Shown here in pieces: positions 7,342-15,509 of a stretch of DNA of 64,000 nt. The notes beneath the pieces are model-generated. The model did not search any database and was not told the DNA's origin. It was given only the letters and a program-made list of their open reading frames with translations. The stretch comes from Erythrobacter sp. HL-111 (GTDB lineage Bacteria > Pseudomonadota > Alphaproteobacteria > Sphingomonadales > Sphingomonadaceae). The stretch's first letter is position 1; every line of letters begins with the position of its first letter. The DNA lies in NCBI RefSeq assembly GCF_900105095.1, contig NZ_LT629743.1, forward strand, positions 1,426,001-1,490,000, in the 5' to 3' direction. The position numbers and the translations under genes were made by a program.

Positions 7342-9042
7342 ATGGCTGTGCAAGTGAGCCGCATTAGTCGGACAGATGGTCCGCAGGCAAGCGCGGCGCA
7401 CGGCCCCGCGCGGGCGCGGCGCGCACCGGCGATGCCGCGCGGGTGGGATTGGCCCGCCCTCGCCCTTGCCGCCCTCGCCGCGCTGCCGATCATCGCGATC
7501 CTCGTCGCCGCGCCTGCGGGGGGGATGGAGGCGCTCGCGCACATGGCGGGTTCGGTCCTGCCGCGTTACGTGGTGAACACCGCGGCGCTCATGCTGCTCA
7601 CCGGGACGCTGGCGGGCGTCATCGGGGTCGGCTGCGCCTGGCTCGTTTCGGCGGCGGAGTTTCCCGGGCGGCGCGTGCTGGCCTGGGCGCTGGTCCTGCC
7701 GCTGGCGGTGCCGGCCTATATCGCGGCCTATATCTATGCCGACCTGCTCGATTACGCGGGGCCGGTGCAGGGCGCGCTGCGCGGCCTTGCCGGAAACGGG
7801 GGGGGCGGCGTCCTGCCCGACATCCGCTCGCTGCCGGGCGGGGCCTTCGTGCTCGGGATCGTGCTCTATCCTTACGTCTACCTGCTCGCCCGCGCCGCCT
7901 TCGCCGCGCAGAGCCTCGGCCAGTTCCGCGCCGCAAGGAGCCTCGGCGCCGGGCCGTGGCGCGCCTTCTGGCGCATCGCCCTGCCCGCCGCGCGGCCCGC
8001 GATCGCCGGGGGGCTCGCGCTCGTGCTGATGGAAGTGCTGGCCGATTTCGGGGTCGCGGAATATTTCGCGATTCCCACCTTCTCGACCGGGATCTTCCGC
8101 AGCTGGCTGGCGATGGGGGACAAGCAGGCCGCGCTCAAGCTCGCCGCGATCATGCTGCTGTTCGTCGTCGTCCTCGTCGCGCTCGAGGCCTCGACCCGTT
8201 CCGGGCGCAGCGAGAGCCGCGATGCGAGGGCGCGGGCGGGCACACCGCTGGTGGAATTGTCGCCAGCCCTGAAGGCGCTCGCCAGCCTCGCCTGCGCATT
8301 GCCGGTGCTGCTCGGCTTCCTCGTCCCGGTCCTGCATCTCGGCGGGCTGGCCGCGACGCCGGCGGCGCTCGGCGCGACGCGCGACCTTGCCGCCTATGCC
8401 GAAGACAGCCTGTGGCTGGGCCTTGCCACGGCGCTCGCCTGCCTCGTTGCCGCGCTGCTGCTGGTCTTTGCCCGCAGCCGTTCGCACAGCCCGCTGGTGG
8501 GCGGCGCGATCCGGCTCGCGACGCTCGGCTATGCCCTGCCCGGGGCGCTGCTCGCGGTGGGGCTGCTCGCCCCGCTCGGCGCGTTCGACGTGGAACTGAC
8601 CCGCTTCGCCCGCGACCGGCTCGGCTATGCGCCGGGCGGGCTGCTGCTGACGGGCACGAGCCTCGTGCTCGTCTACGCGCTTTCGGTGCGGTTCCTGACG
8701 GTCGCCTACAACGGGATCGACAGCGGCATGGCGACGATCCCGGCCAATCTCGATGCCGCGGCGCGCTCGCTCGGGGCGGGACCGGCGCGGGTGCTGGCGC
8801 GGATCCATGCCCCGCTCCTCGCCCCCAGCCTCGCCGGGGCGGGCGCGCTCGTCTTCATCGACACCCTGCGCGAACTTCCCGCGACGCTCATCCTGCGCCC
8901 GTTCAACCTCGAGACGCTGGCGACGCGCACCTATCGCCTCGCCGGCGACGAGCGGCTGGCCGAGGCTTCGATCCCGGCGCTGATCCTGCTCGCGGCGGGG
9001 ATTCTGCCGGTCATCCTGCTCCATCGCACCGCGAGCCGGTGA
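7342..9042 (+). CDS. fbpB: iron(III) ABC transporter, permease
   Basis: Inner-membrane permease of 566 residues with about twelve membrane segments and two internally homologous halves, as in FbpB/FutB. Each half carries the EAA-type cytoplasmic loop that docks to the ATPase (AARSLGAGPWRAFWRIALPAARPAI and the matching AARSLGAGPARVLARIHAPLL). Such a duplicated permease works as a single chain with two FbpC subunits. The ATG at 7342 lacks a clear ribosome site, and ATG at 7432 (MPRGWDW) is an alternative. Having the permease divergent from fbpA and fbpC, not in one operon, is unusual for this importer. Confidence 0.9.
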   Translation: MAVQVSRISRTDGPQASAAHGPARARRAPAMPRGWDWPALALAALAALPIIAILVAAPAGGMEALAHMAGSVLPRYVVNTAALMLLTGTLAGVIGVGCAWLVSAAEFPGRRVLAWALVLPLAVPAYIAAYIYADLLDYAGPVQGALRGLAGNGGGGVLPDIRSLPGGAFVLGIVLYPYVYLLARAAFAAQSLGQFRAARSLGAGPWRAFWRIALPAARPAIAGGLALVLMEVLADFGVAEYFAIPTFSTGIFRSWLAMGDKQAALKLAAIMLLFVVVLVALEASTRSGRSESRDARARAGTPLVELSPALKALASLACALPVLLGFLVPVLHLGGLAATPAALGATRDLAAYAEDSLWLGLATALACLVAALLLVFARSRSHSPLVGGAIRLATLGYALPGALLAVGLLAPLGAFDVELTRFARDRLGYAPGGLLLTGTSLVLVYALSVRFLTVAYNGIDSGMATIPANLDAAARSLGAGPARVLARIHAPLLAPSLAGAGALVFIDTLRELPATLILRPFNLETLATRTYRLAGDERLAEASIPALILLAAGILPVILLHRTASR

Positions 9043-9131
9043 GGAGCGCGGAATCGCAAGGGGAAATTGTCCCCACGCAGCCATCCATCGGGCCTTGCGG
9101 GGACGGTCCCTTGGGCTAAAAGTGGCCGCCT

Positions 9132-10133
9132 ATGGCACGTTTTCCCTTTTCCGCGATCGTCGGCCAGGACGAGATGAAACAGGCCCTGCTGATCGCGGCG
9201 GTCGATCCGAGCATCGGCGGGGTCATGGTCTTCGGCGACCGCGGCACCGGCAAATCGACCGCCGCGCGCGCGCTGGCCGCGCTGCTCCCCCCGATTTCAG
9301 CGATCGAGAACTGCCCCTATGGCTGCTCCAGGGAAGAGGCCGGGCGCTATCCCGATGTCTGCGGCAGCGGCCCGGTCAGGAAGCGCGCCGTGCCCTTCGT
9401 CGACCTGCCGCTGGGCGCGACCGAGGACCGGGTGATCGGCAGCCTCGATCTCGAACGGGCGCTGCGTTCGGGCGAAAAGGCGTTCGAGCCGGGCCTGCTC
9501 GCCAAGGCCCATCGCGGGTTTCTCTACATCGACGAGATCAACCTGCTCGAGGACCATCTCGTCGATCTCCTGCTCGACGTCGCCGCATCGGGCGAGAACG
9601 TGGTCGAGCGCGAGGGCCTGTCGGTCCGCCACCCGGCGCGGTTCGTCCTGATCGGGTCGGGCAACCCCGAAGAAGGCGAACTGCGCCCGCAATTGCTCGA
9701 CCGTTTCGGCCTTTCGGTCGAGGTGCGCACGCCGGGCGAGATCGAGACGCGGATCGAGATCATGCGCCTCGTCGCCGAGCGCGAGAGCGACCCGGAGGCC
9801 TTCTCGGAGAAATGGGCGGGCGAGGACGAGAAGATCCTGAAAAAGGTCGCGCGCGGCAAGGCGAAGCTTCCCAAGCTGGTGCCGGGCGAGGACCTGCTGC
9901 GCGACGCGGCGGAGCTGTGCCTCGCGGTGGGCGCGGACGGACTGCGCGGCGAACTCACCCTGATGCGCGCCGCGCGGGCGCTGGCGGCGCTGAAGGGCGC
10001 GAAATCGGTCACGCGGGAGCACCTGGTCGAAGTCGCGCCCTCGGCCCTGCGCCACCGGCTGCGCCGCGACGTGCTCGACGAAACCGGCTCGACCACGCGC
10101 ATCAACCGCGCGATCGACGAATTGTTCGGATGA
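9132..10133 (+). CDS. bchI: magnesium chelatase ATPase subunit I
   Basis: AAA+ subunit of Mg-chelatase, which with BchD and BchH inserts Mg2+ into protoporphyrin IX. 333 residues, the usual size. Walker A is GDRGTGKST, Walker B is FLYIDEINLL, and sensor and arginine-finger regions follow (GSGNPEEGELRPQLLDRFGL), as in all BchI/ChlI proteins. It is the first gene of a bchI-bchD-bchO run and overlaps bchD by ATGA. No clear ribosome site precedes the ATG. An imperfect stem-loop (9069-9104) lies in the gap after fbpB. Confidence 0.97.
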   Translation: MARFPFSAIVGQDEMKQALLIAAVDPSIGGVMVFGDRGTGKSTAARALAALLPPISAIENCPYGCSREEAGRYPDVCGSGPVRKRAVPFVDLPLGATEDRVIGSLDLERALRSGEKAFEPGLLAKAHRGFLYIDEINLLEDHLVDLLLDVAASGENVVEREGLSVRHPARFVLIGSGNPEEGELRPQLLDRFGLSVEVRTPGEIETRIEIMRLVAERESDPEAFSEKWAGEDEKILKKVARGKAKLPKLVPGEDLLRDAAELCLAVGADGLRGELTLMRAARALAALKGAKSVTREHLVEVAPSALRHRLRRDVLDETGSTTRINRAIDELFG

Positions 10134-11938
10134 ACGCCGCCGCTCCGCTGGCCGATGCGGGCGGCGCACCCGACCCGATGGAGGACGCGCTGCTCGCGGC
10201 GCGGCTGTTCCTCGCGGCTCCCGCGCGGTTCGGCGGCATGGTGCTGCGCGGGAGCGGTCCGGCGCGCGATGCGCTGATCGCGGCGCTGGGCGAACGGATG
10301 GCGGCGGCGGGCCGCCCGTGGCGGCGCCTGCCGGGCCATGTCGACGACGAACGCCTGCTCGGCGGGATCGACATCGCCGCGAGCCTCGCCGCCGGGCGCG
10401 CGGTGGCGCAATCGGGGCTGGTCGAGGAAGCGGCGGGCGGCGCGCTGGTCGCGCCGATGGCCGAACGGATCGAGGACGGGGTCGCCGGGCGGCTCGCCCA
10501 GGCGCTCGACGAGGGCGCCGCAGGAAGCGGCAGGACCCCTGCGCTCGTCCTGCTCGACGACAGCACCGACCCCGACGAATGCCCGCCGGCAAGCCTGATC
10601 GAGCGCCTCGCCTTTTCCTGCGACCTTGCGGGGTCGCGGATGTGGCAGGACCTCCCCCTGCCCGACGCGCCGACGGTGGACCCCGTCGCCGTGGCTCCGC
10701 TTTCGGACGAGGCGCTGGGCGCCCTCGCCGCCACCGGCGAGGCGCTGGGCGTCGCCTCGCTGCGGGCGCTGCTCTTCGCGAGCGAGGCGGCCCGGGTCCA
10801 CGCCGCGCTGGCCGGGCGGAGCGAGGCGATCGAGGCGGACCTTGCCGCCGCGGTGCGGCTTGTCCTCGCCCCGCGCGCGACGCGCCTCCCGCCCGCGCCG
10901 CAGGAAGACCAGGCGCAGCAGCCCGACCAGCCCCCGCCCGAGCCGCCGCCGCCAGACCCCGGCGACCCGCCCGAACCCGGCGAGAGCGAACAGGGCGAGG
11001 ACGAACGGCAGCAACGGCAGGACGCGCTCGAGGAAATGCTGGTCGAAGCGGCCGAGGCGGCGATCCCGGCGGACCTGCTCGAACAGCTCGCGCAGGGCAA
11101 CGCGCCGCGCCGCACCGGCGGCGCGAGCGGGACCGGGCAGAAGAAGAAAGCGCGGATGCGCGGCAAGCCGCTGGGCGCGCGGCCCGGAATGCCGCGCGGG
11201 GGCAACCGGCTCGCGCTGATCGACACCCTGCGCGCCGCCGTGCCGTGGCAGCAGGTCCGCCGCCGCGAACGGGCACGCGACAGCCGCACCGACGCCGGCG
11301 GCGAGGCCCCGATCCTGATGCGCAAGGAGGACCTTCGCATCCGCCGGTACGAGGAGAAGGCCCCGCGCGTCACGATCTTCGCGGTCGATGCCTCGGGCTC
11401 CGCCGCCGCCGCGCGCCTCGCCGAAGCCAAGGGCGCGGTCGAGCTGATGCTGGCGCAGGCCTATGTCACCCGCAGCGAGGTCGCGCTGGTCGCCTTCCGC
11501 GGCGAGACCGCCGAATTGCTGCTTCCCCCGACCCGTTCGCTCACCCGGGCCAAACGCGCCCTGTCGGGCCTGCCGGGCGGCGGCGGGACCCCGCTCGCAC
11601 TCGGGCTGAAGGCGGCGCGCGAATGCGCCGAAAGCGCGATCGGCAAGGGCCGCACGGCCAGCCTCGTGATCCTGACCGATGGGCGCGCCAATATCGACGC
11701 GAACGGCCAGCCGGGCCGCAGGCAGGCGGGCGCGGATGCCGAGGCGGCGGCGAAGGCCATCGCCGCGCGCGGGATCGAGGCGCTGGTGGTCGACATCTCG
11801 CCCCGCCCGGCGCGCGAGGGGCCGGCGCTGGCCGAGGCGCTGCGCGGGCGCTTCCTCGCTCTCCCCCGCGCCGATGCGAAGACGCTCCAGACCGCGATCA
11901 CCGCCGCCCAGCCCGGCGCGCGCAGGGCAGCGGCATGA
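10130..11938 (+). CDS. bchD: magnesium chelatase subunit D
   Basis: 602 residues. The N-terminal half is a degenerate AAA+ domain that lacks a Walker A lysine, as is normal for BchD. The middle is an acidic, Pro/Gln-rich linker, visible as PPPEPPPPDPGDPPEPG. The C-terminal third is a von Willebrand A domain with the MIDAS motif DASGS (in FAVDASGSAAA) that links to BchH. The start is the ATG at 10130 overlapping the bchI stop. Upstream open sequence in this frame is antisense-quality shadow inside bchI. Confidence 0.96.
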   Translation: MNAAAPLADAGGAPDPMEDALLAARLFLAAPARFGGMVLRGSGPARDALIAALGERMAAAGRPWRRLPGHVDDERLLGGIDIAASLAAGRAVAQSGLVEEAAGGALVAPMAERIEDGVAGRLAQALDEGAAGSGRTPALVLLDDSTDPDECPPASLIERLAFSCDLAGSRMWQDLPLPDAPTVDPVAVAPLSDEALGALAATGEALGVASLRALLFASEAARVHAALAGRSEAIEADLAAAVRLVLAPRATRLPPAPQEDQAQQPDQPPPEPPPPDPGDPPEPGESEQGEDERQQRQDALEEMLVEAAEAAIPADLLEQLAQGNAPRRTGGASGTGQKKKARMRGKPLGARPGMPRGGNRLALIDTLRAAVPWQQVRRRERARDSRTDAGGEAPILMRKEDLRIRRYEEKAPRVTIFAVDASGSAAAARLAEAKGAVELMLAQAYVTRSEVALVAFRGETAELLLPPTRSLTRAKRALSGLPGGGGTPLALGLKAARECAESAIGKGRTASLVILTDGRANIDANGQPGRRQAGADAEAAAKAIAARGIEALVVDISPRPAREGPALAEALRGRFLALPRADAKTLQTAITAAQPGARRAAA

Positions 11939-12828
11939 GCCGCGCGCTCGACTGGAACCGCGAGGGGCGCATCTGGCCGCACCGCGAAGCGAGCGCCTTC
12001 GTCCCCTCGGGCGGCGCGACCTGGCACGTCCAGCGCATGGGCCCCGCAGGCGCGCCGCAGGTGCTGCTGCTGCACGGCACGGGGGCTTCGGTCCATTCCT
12101 GGCGCGACGTCATGCCGCTGCTGGCGCGCGATCACGACTGCATCGCGATCGACCTGCCGCGCCACGCCTACACCCGCGGCCATTCGGTCGAGCACACCGC
12201 CCTCCCGCGCATGGCCGGGAAGGTCGCGGGGCTCGTCGCGGACCTCGGGCTCGACCCGGCGATCATCGTCGGCCATTCGGCGGGCACCGCGCTCGCGATC
12301 CAGCTCGCGCTCGACCATGGTTTCTCCGGGCCGATCCTCGGGCTCAATTCCGCGCTGCGTCCGTTTCCCGGCCCCGCCGCGCAGGTCTTTCCCGCACTCG
12401 CCAAGGCGCTGTTCGTCAACCCGCTCGTCCCGCGCATCTTCTCGGCGACCACCATGCTGCCGGGCGAGGCGGACCGGTTCCTCAGGCGCTCGACCGGTTC
12501 GCGCATCGATGCGACCGGGCTCGCCTGCTATTCGGCGCTGCTGCGCAATCCGGGCCATGCCAAGGGGGCGCTGGCGATGATGGCGAACTGGGACCTGCCG
12601 CGCCTCAGGGCCCGGCTCGGCGAGACGAGGAACCCGGTCCTGCTGGTCCATTCCGACAGGGATGCGGCGATCCCGCTCGACTGGACGCGCGAAGCGAGCG
12701 GGTGGCTGCCCAACGCCTCGCTCGAGGTGATGGAAGGCTTCGGCCATCTCGCCCACGAGGAAGCGCCCGACCGCGCCGCCGCGCTGATCCGGGACTTCGC
12801 CGCGCGGCACGGGGCGGCCTGCTCATGA
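11935..12828 (+). CDS. bchO: alpha/beta hydrolase BchO
   Basis: 297-residue alpha/beta-fold hydrolase found next to bchD in purple-bacterial PGCs. The oxyanion-hole HGTGAS and the nucleophile elbow GHSAGT are visible, with Asp and His positions later (SDRDAAIP, GFGHLAHEE). It is thought to assist Mg-protoporphyrin handling, but its reaction has not been settled. ATGA overlap with bchD. Confidence 0.94.
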   Translation: MSRALDWNREGRIWPHREASAFVPSGGATWHVQRMGPAGAPQVLLLHGTGASVHSWRDVMPLLARDHDCIAIDLPRHAYTRGHSVEHTALPRMAGKVAGLVADLGLDPAIIVGHSAGTALAIQLALDHGFSGPILGLNSALRPFPGPAAQVFPALAKALFVNPLVPRIFSATTMLPGEADRFLRRSTGSRIDATGLACYSALLRNPGHAKGALAMMANWDLPRLRARLGETRNPVLLVHSDRDAAIPLDWTREASGWLPNASLEVMEGFGHLAHEEAPDRAAALIRDFAARHGAACS

Positions 12829-12977
12829 ACTTCGGCTGGATCGAACTCGTCTTCTTCTACGGTTTCGCGATCGGTTTCGGCGTGTGGCAGGTCGTCAAGA
12901 CCGACCGCGAACTGAAGCGCACCCGCGCCGAAAGGGAAGCGCGCGAGGCGGCGGAGCGCGAAAGGGATGCGCCCTAG
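12825..12977 (+). CDS. small membrane protein downstream of bchO
   Basis: 50 residues. One N-terminal membrane segment (IELVFFYGFAIGFGVWQVV) is followed by a highly charged Arg/Glu helix (RELKRTRAEREAREAAERER). The ATG overlaps the bchO stop as ATGA, so translation is probably coupled to the Mg-chelatase operon. The stop lies 12 bp before the convergent crtC stop. Not recognised as a named family; a membrane tether for a Bchl enzyme would fit the topology, as pure inference. Confidence 0.75.
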   Translation: MNFGWIELVFFYGFAIGFGVWQVVKTDRELKRTRAEREAREAAERERDAP

Positions 12978-12989
12978 GCCCCAGCCCTC

Positions 12990-13919
12990 CTACTGGCGCT
13001 GGCGCGGCATCCTGTAGGGCAGCATGAACTGCACGACGGGGGAGGCGAAACGCCGCATGTCGAGGCTTTCCTGGACCGCGACGACCTCCTCCCCGTCGAG
13101 GTGCGAGGAAAGCTCGGAGCGCGAATAGAACGGCGTGTCCTCCCACGTACGCCGCACCCGCGCGAGCGAGATTTCGGACCGCGCCCGGCGTTCCACCTGC
13201 CACTTGCTGCGCGGCAGGCGGGCGATCGGGGGAAGCTCCGCATCCTCGGCCATGCCGGCGCGGTCGAACCGGATTGCGCTTGCGAACAGCGAACCGTCGC
13301 TGCGCTCGCCCTCGTAGCAGACCAGCGCGCCGCGGGTCGTGTGGGCGCGCGACCAATGCCAGATGCGAAACCCCTCCTCGAGCGATTCGGTGCCGCGGTT
13401 GTGGTCGAAATAGCCCTTGCCCCGCCACGACAGGCCGGGCCGTTCCATCTCCACCTCGATCCGCGCGCGCGGGGCGAGGCAGTGCCAGACGTGCCTTTCG
13501 CCGTGGTCGAGCGCGAAGCTCGTGGGGTTCAGGGCCTCGGGATGGACCTTCACCACCCCGCGCACCGGGCGGCGGAGCGGGTTGAACAGGCGCGTGTCGC
13601 GTTCCTCGATATGGATGTGGAGCGCATCGCCCTGCCATTCGACCCGGCTCGGCCCGATCGCGAGGGTCGAAGCCTCGCGCGTGACCTCGCGGCGCGGCCG
13701 CTCGGTCATCACCCAGCGCGCCTCCGGCCCGTAGAGCGCGACGTTGAGCGAGCAGTGATCGATCGGGTCGAGCCGGCCCTTGCGCTTGTAATAGGGCGAA
13801 AAGACGCTGCCGACGAAGGCGATGATCGTCAGGGCGTGCTGCCCGTCGTCGCTGATCGCATCGACGTACCACCAGGTGTAGCCCCCGGGTGGTACTTTCG
13901 CGTCGAAGCGAGGTCCGAT
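12990..13919 (-). CDS. crtC: carotenoid 1,2-hydratase
   Basis: Hydroxyneurosporene synthase family, which adds water across the 1,2 double bond of acyclic carotenes in spheroidene- or spirilloxanthin-type pathways. Diagnostic segments are PPGGYTWWYVDAISDDG, IAFVGSVFSPYYKRKGR and DHCSLNVALYGP. The C-terminus is FMLPYRMPRQ. About 309 residues. The 5' end is unclear because no ATG, GTG or TTG occurs in frame between the crtD stop region and the conserved N-terminus. I place it at an ATC (13919) because AAGGA lies 7 nt before it and the family N-terminus (IGPRFDAKVPPGGY) follows. It overlaps crtD by about 90 bp. Confidence 0.85.
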   Translation of the reverse strand: MGPRFDAKVPPGGYTWWYVDAISDDGQHALTIIAFVGSVFSPYYKRKGRLDPIDHCSLNVALYGPEARWVMTERPRREVTREASTLAIGPSRVEWQGDALHIHIEERDTRLFNPLRRPVRGVVKVHPEALNPTSFALDHGERHVWHCLAPRARIEVEMERPGLSWRGKGYFDHNRGTESLEEGFRIWHWSRAHTTRGALVCYEGERSDGSLFASAIRFDRAGMAEDAELPPIARLPRSKWQVERRARSEISLARVRRTWEDTPFYSRSELSSHLDGEEVVAVQESLDMRRFASPVVQFMLPYRMPRQRQ

Positions 13920-15394
13920 GCGATCGTCCTTGCCGCCAGCAGTCCGGACAAGGCGGCCATGGGGACCCCGGCCGCCGGGTGGGTCGCCCCGCCGGCGCAG
14001 TAGAGCCCCTTCAGCCGCGTTTTCGGTCCCTGCCTCAGGAAGGAGGCCGCCCAGCCGTGCGACGCCCTGCCATAAAGGGCTCCACCGGTTTGCGGGAACA
14101 GCCTTTCCCAGCTCGCGGGTGTCGCGAGTTCGTGGGGCATAGGGTCCTCGAGTTCGAGCCCGCACCGTGCGAGCGTCGCCCTCATCTGCCGTGTGCATCT
14201 TTCGGTCTCCTCGGGTGGATAGGCGTGGGTGTCCCCGTTGGCAGGGGCGTTGACGATGATCTGGATCCGCTCGCGCGCGGCGCCCGGGCCGTCGCCGGTG
14301 CCGTGCGCGCCGCGATCCTGCGCGCAGAGATAGACGGTCGGCTCGCTCGGGGGACGGCCGGCGCGGATCTCCTCGAACTCGCGGGCGTAATCGCGCGAGA
14401 AGAATACATTGTGATGGGTGAGGTCGAAGCCGCCGGTCTTCGCGTGGGCGAACCAGACGAGCGCGGAGAGCGAGCGCCTCGCGGGCGGCATCGAAGGCAC
14501 GGCGCGCGCGGCCTCGGGACCGAAGCGCCCCTCCGCGAGCGCGGCGGGATCGCCGTTGCACACGACGATGTCGGCCGGGAGCATTTCCCCGTCGGCGAGC
14601 CGCACCCCCGTGACGCGCCCGTTCGGCGCGAGGACGTGCGATACCGCCTCGCCCGTGCGGATTCTCGCCCCCTTGCGCTCGGCCAGCGTCCCGATCCCCT
14701 GCGCGAGCGCCGCGATCCCGCCATCGATCAGCCAGACCCCGCGCGCCTCGGTGTGGGCGATCAGCATGAGTGTCGCGGGCGAACGGAACGGGTCGGAACC
14801 GCAATAGGTCGCATAGCGGCCGAAGAGCTGCTGCAGGCGCGGATCGGCGAAATGCCCGCCCAGCGCCTTCCAGAGATTGTCGAAGGGCCGCATGGCGAGC
14901 ATGTCGCCGATGTTGAAGAGCCCGATGCGCCACATCATCGGCAGCGGCGTGCTGCTCTTGTCGCCGCGCAGGAAGGGTTCGTCGAGCACTTCGTAGATGC
15001 GCCGCGCCTCCTTGCGAAAGGCGCGGTAGCCCGCCGCCGCCGCGGCCCCGGCGAAATCGCCGATCGCCTCCTCGCTGTGGAGCGGATCGGCGAACAGGTC
15101 GAGATGGCCGCGATCGTCCCAGGCGTGGCGCGCGATGATCCCGGCCTGGCGGGCGGTGATGAAATCCTCGAGCCGCGCGCCGCAGGCGTGGAACAGGCGC
15201 TCGAACACGTCGCGCATGGTGAAGACGGTCGGTCCGGCGGCGACCTTCTGCCCGTCGACCTCGACATGGCGCGCCTTGCCGCCGATCCAGCGCTCCTTTT
15301 CGACGAGGGTCACGTCGTGGCCGCGCGCGGCGAGCAGCGCGGCGCTGGTCAGCCCGCCGATCCCGGCCCCGATAATGACGATGCGCGCGCTCAC
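13829..15394 (-). CDS. crtD: methoxyneurosporene / 1-hydroxycarotenoid dehydrogenase
   Basis: FAD-dependent carotenoid 3,4-desaturase, 521 residues. The dinucleotide fold GAGIGGLTSA is at residues 9-18, and the CrtI-family C-terminal signature GLYCAGGATHPAAGVPMA is present. It introduces the C-3,4 double bond after CrtC hydration. Start is GTG at 15394 with GGGAGG just upstream. The C-terminus runs about 30 residues past the usual end because it reads through the start of crtC. Promoter candidate on this strand: TGGACA-N17-AATAAT, whose -35 lies inside the PpsR palindrome at 15465-15482. Confidence 0.93.
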   Translation of the reverse strand: MSARIVIIGAGIGGLTSAALLAARGHDVTLVEKERWIGGKARHVEVDGQKVAAGPTVFTMRDVFERLFHACGARLEDFITARQAGIIARHAWDDRGHLDLFADPLHSEEAIGDFAGAAAAAGYRAFRKEARRIYEVLDEPFLRGDKSSTPLPMMWRIGLFNIGDMLAMRPFDNLWKALGGHFADPRLQQLFGRYATYCGSDPFRSPATLMLIAHTEARGVWLIDGGIAALAQGIGTLAERKGARIRTGEAVSHVLAPNGRVTGVRLADGEMLPADIVVCNGDPAALAEGRFGPEAARAVPSMPPARRSLSALVWFAHAKTGGFDLTHHNVFFSRDYAREFEEIRAGRPPSEPTVYLCAQDRGAHGTGDGPGAARERIQIIVNAPANGDTHAYPPEETERCTRQMRATLARCGLELEDPMPHELATPASWERLFPQTGGALYGRASHGWAASFLRQGPKTRLKGLYCAGGATHPAAGVPMAALSGLLAARTIASDLASTRKYHPGATPGGTSMRSATTGSTP

Positions 15395-15464
15395 CCGTCC
15401 TCCCCGTTGCCCGCACGCCGATGTTTCGACGCGGGGACAATATTATTGACCTTGTCATCCCTCC

Positions 15465-15482
15465 TGTCCAATTGTTTGGACA
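15465..15482. promoter_or_regulatory. PpsR/CrtJ binding site between crtD and crtF
   Basis: Perfect TGT-N12-ACA match, TGTCCAATTGTTTGGACA, which is also a near-perfect palindrome. It is positioned to control both crtD (leftward, via TGGACA-N17-AATAAT) and crtF (rightward, start 27 bp downstream of the site). PpsR represses carotenoid and bacteriochlorophyll genes under aerobic/high-light conditions in related bacteria, and ppsR is in this cluster. Confidence 0.8.
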
Positions 15483-15509
15483 TATGGCAAACGAAATACC
15501 TCTTTCCTG

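Noticed and set aside
7255..9084. 609-codon minus-strand frame opposite fbpB
   Set aside because: Antisense shadow; low-complexity Arg/Gln/Gly composition and no domain, while the plus strand encodes a clear permease.
9069..9104. Stem-loop before bchI as a terminator or riboswitch
   Set aside because: Imperfect stem with a bulge and no T-tract; no riboswitch core recognised. Mentioned only under bchI.
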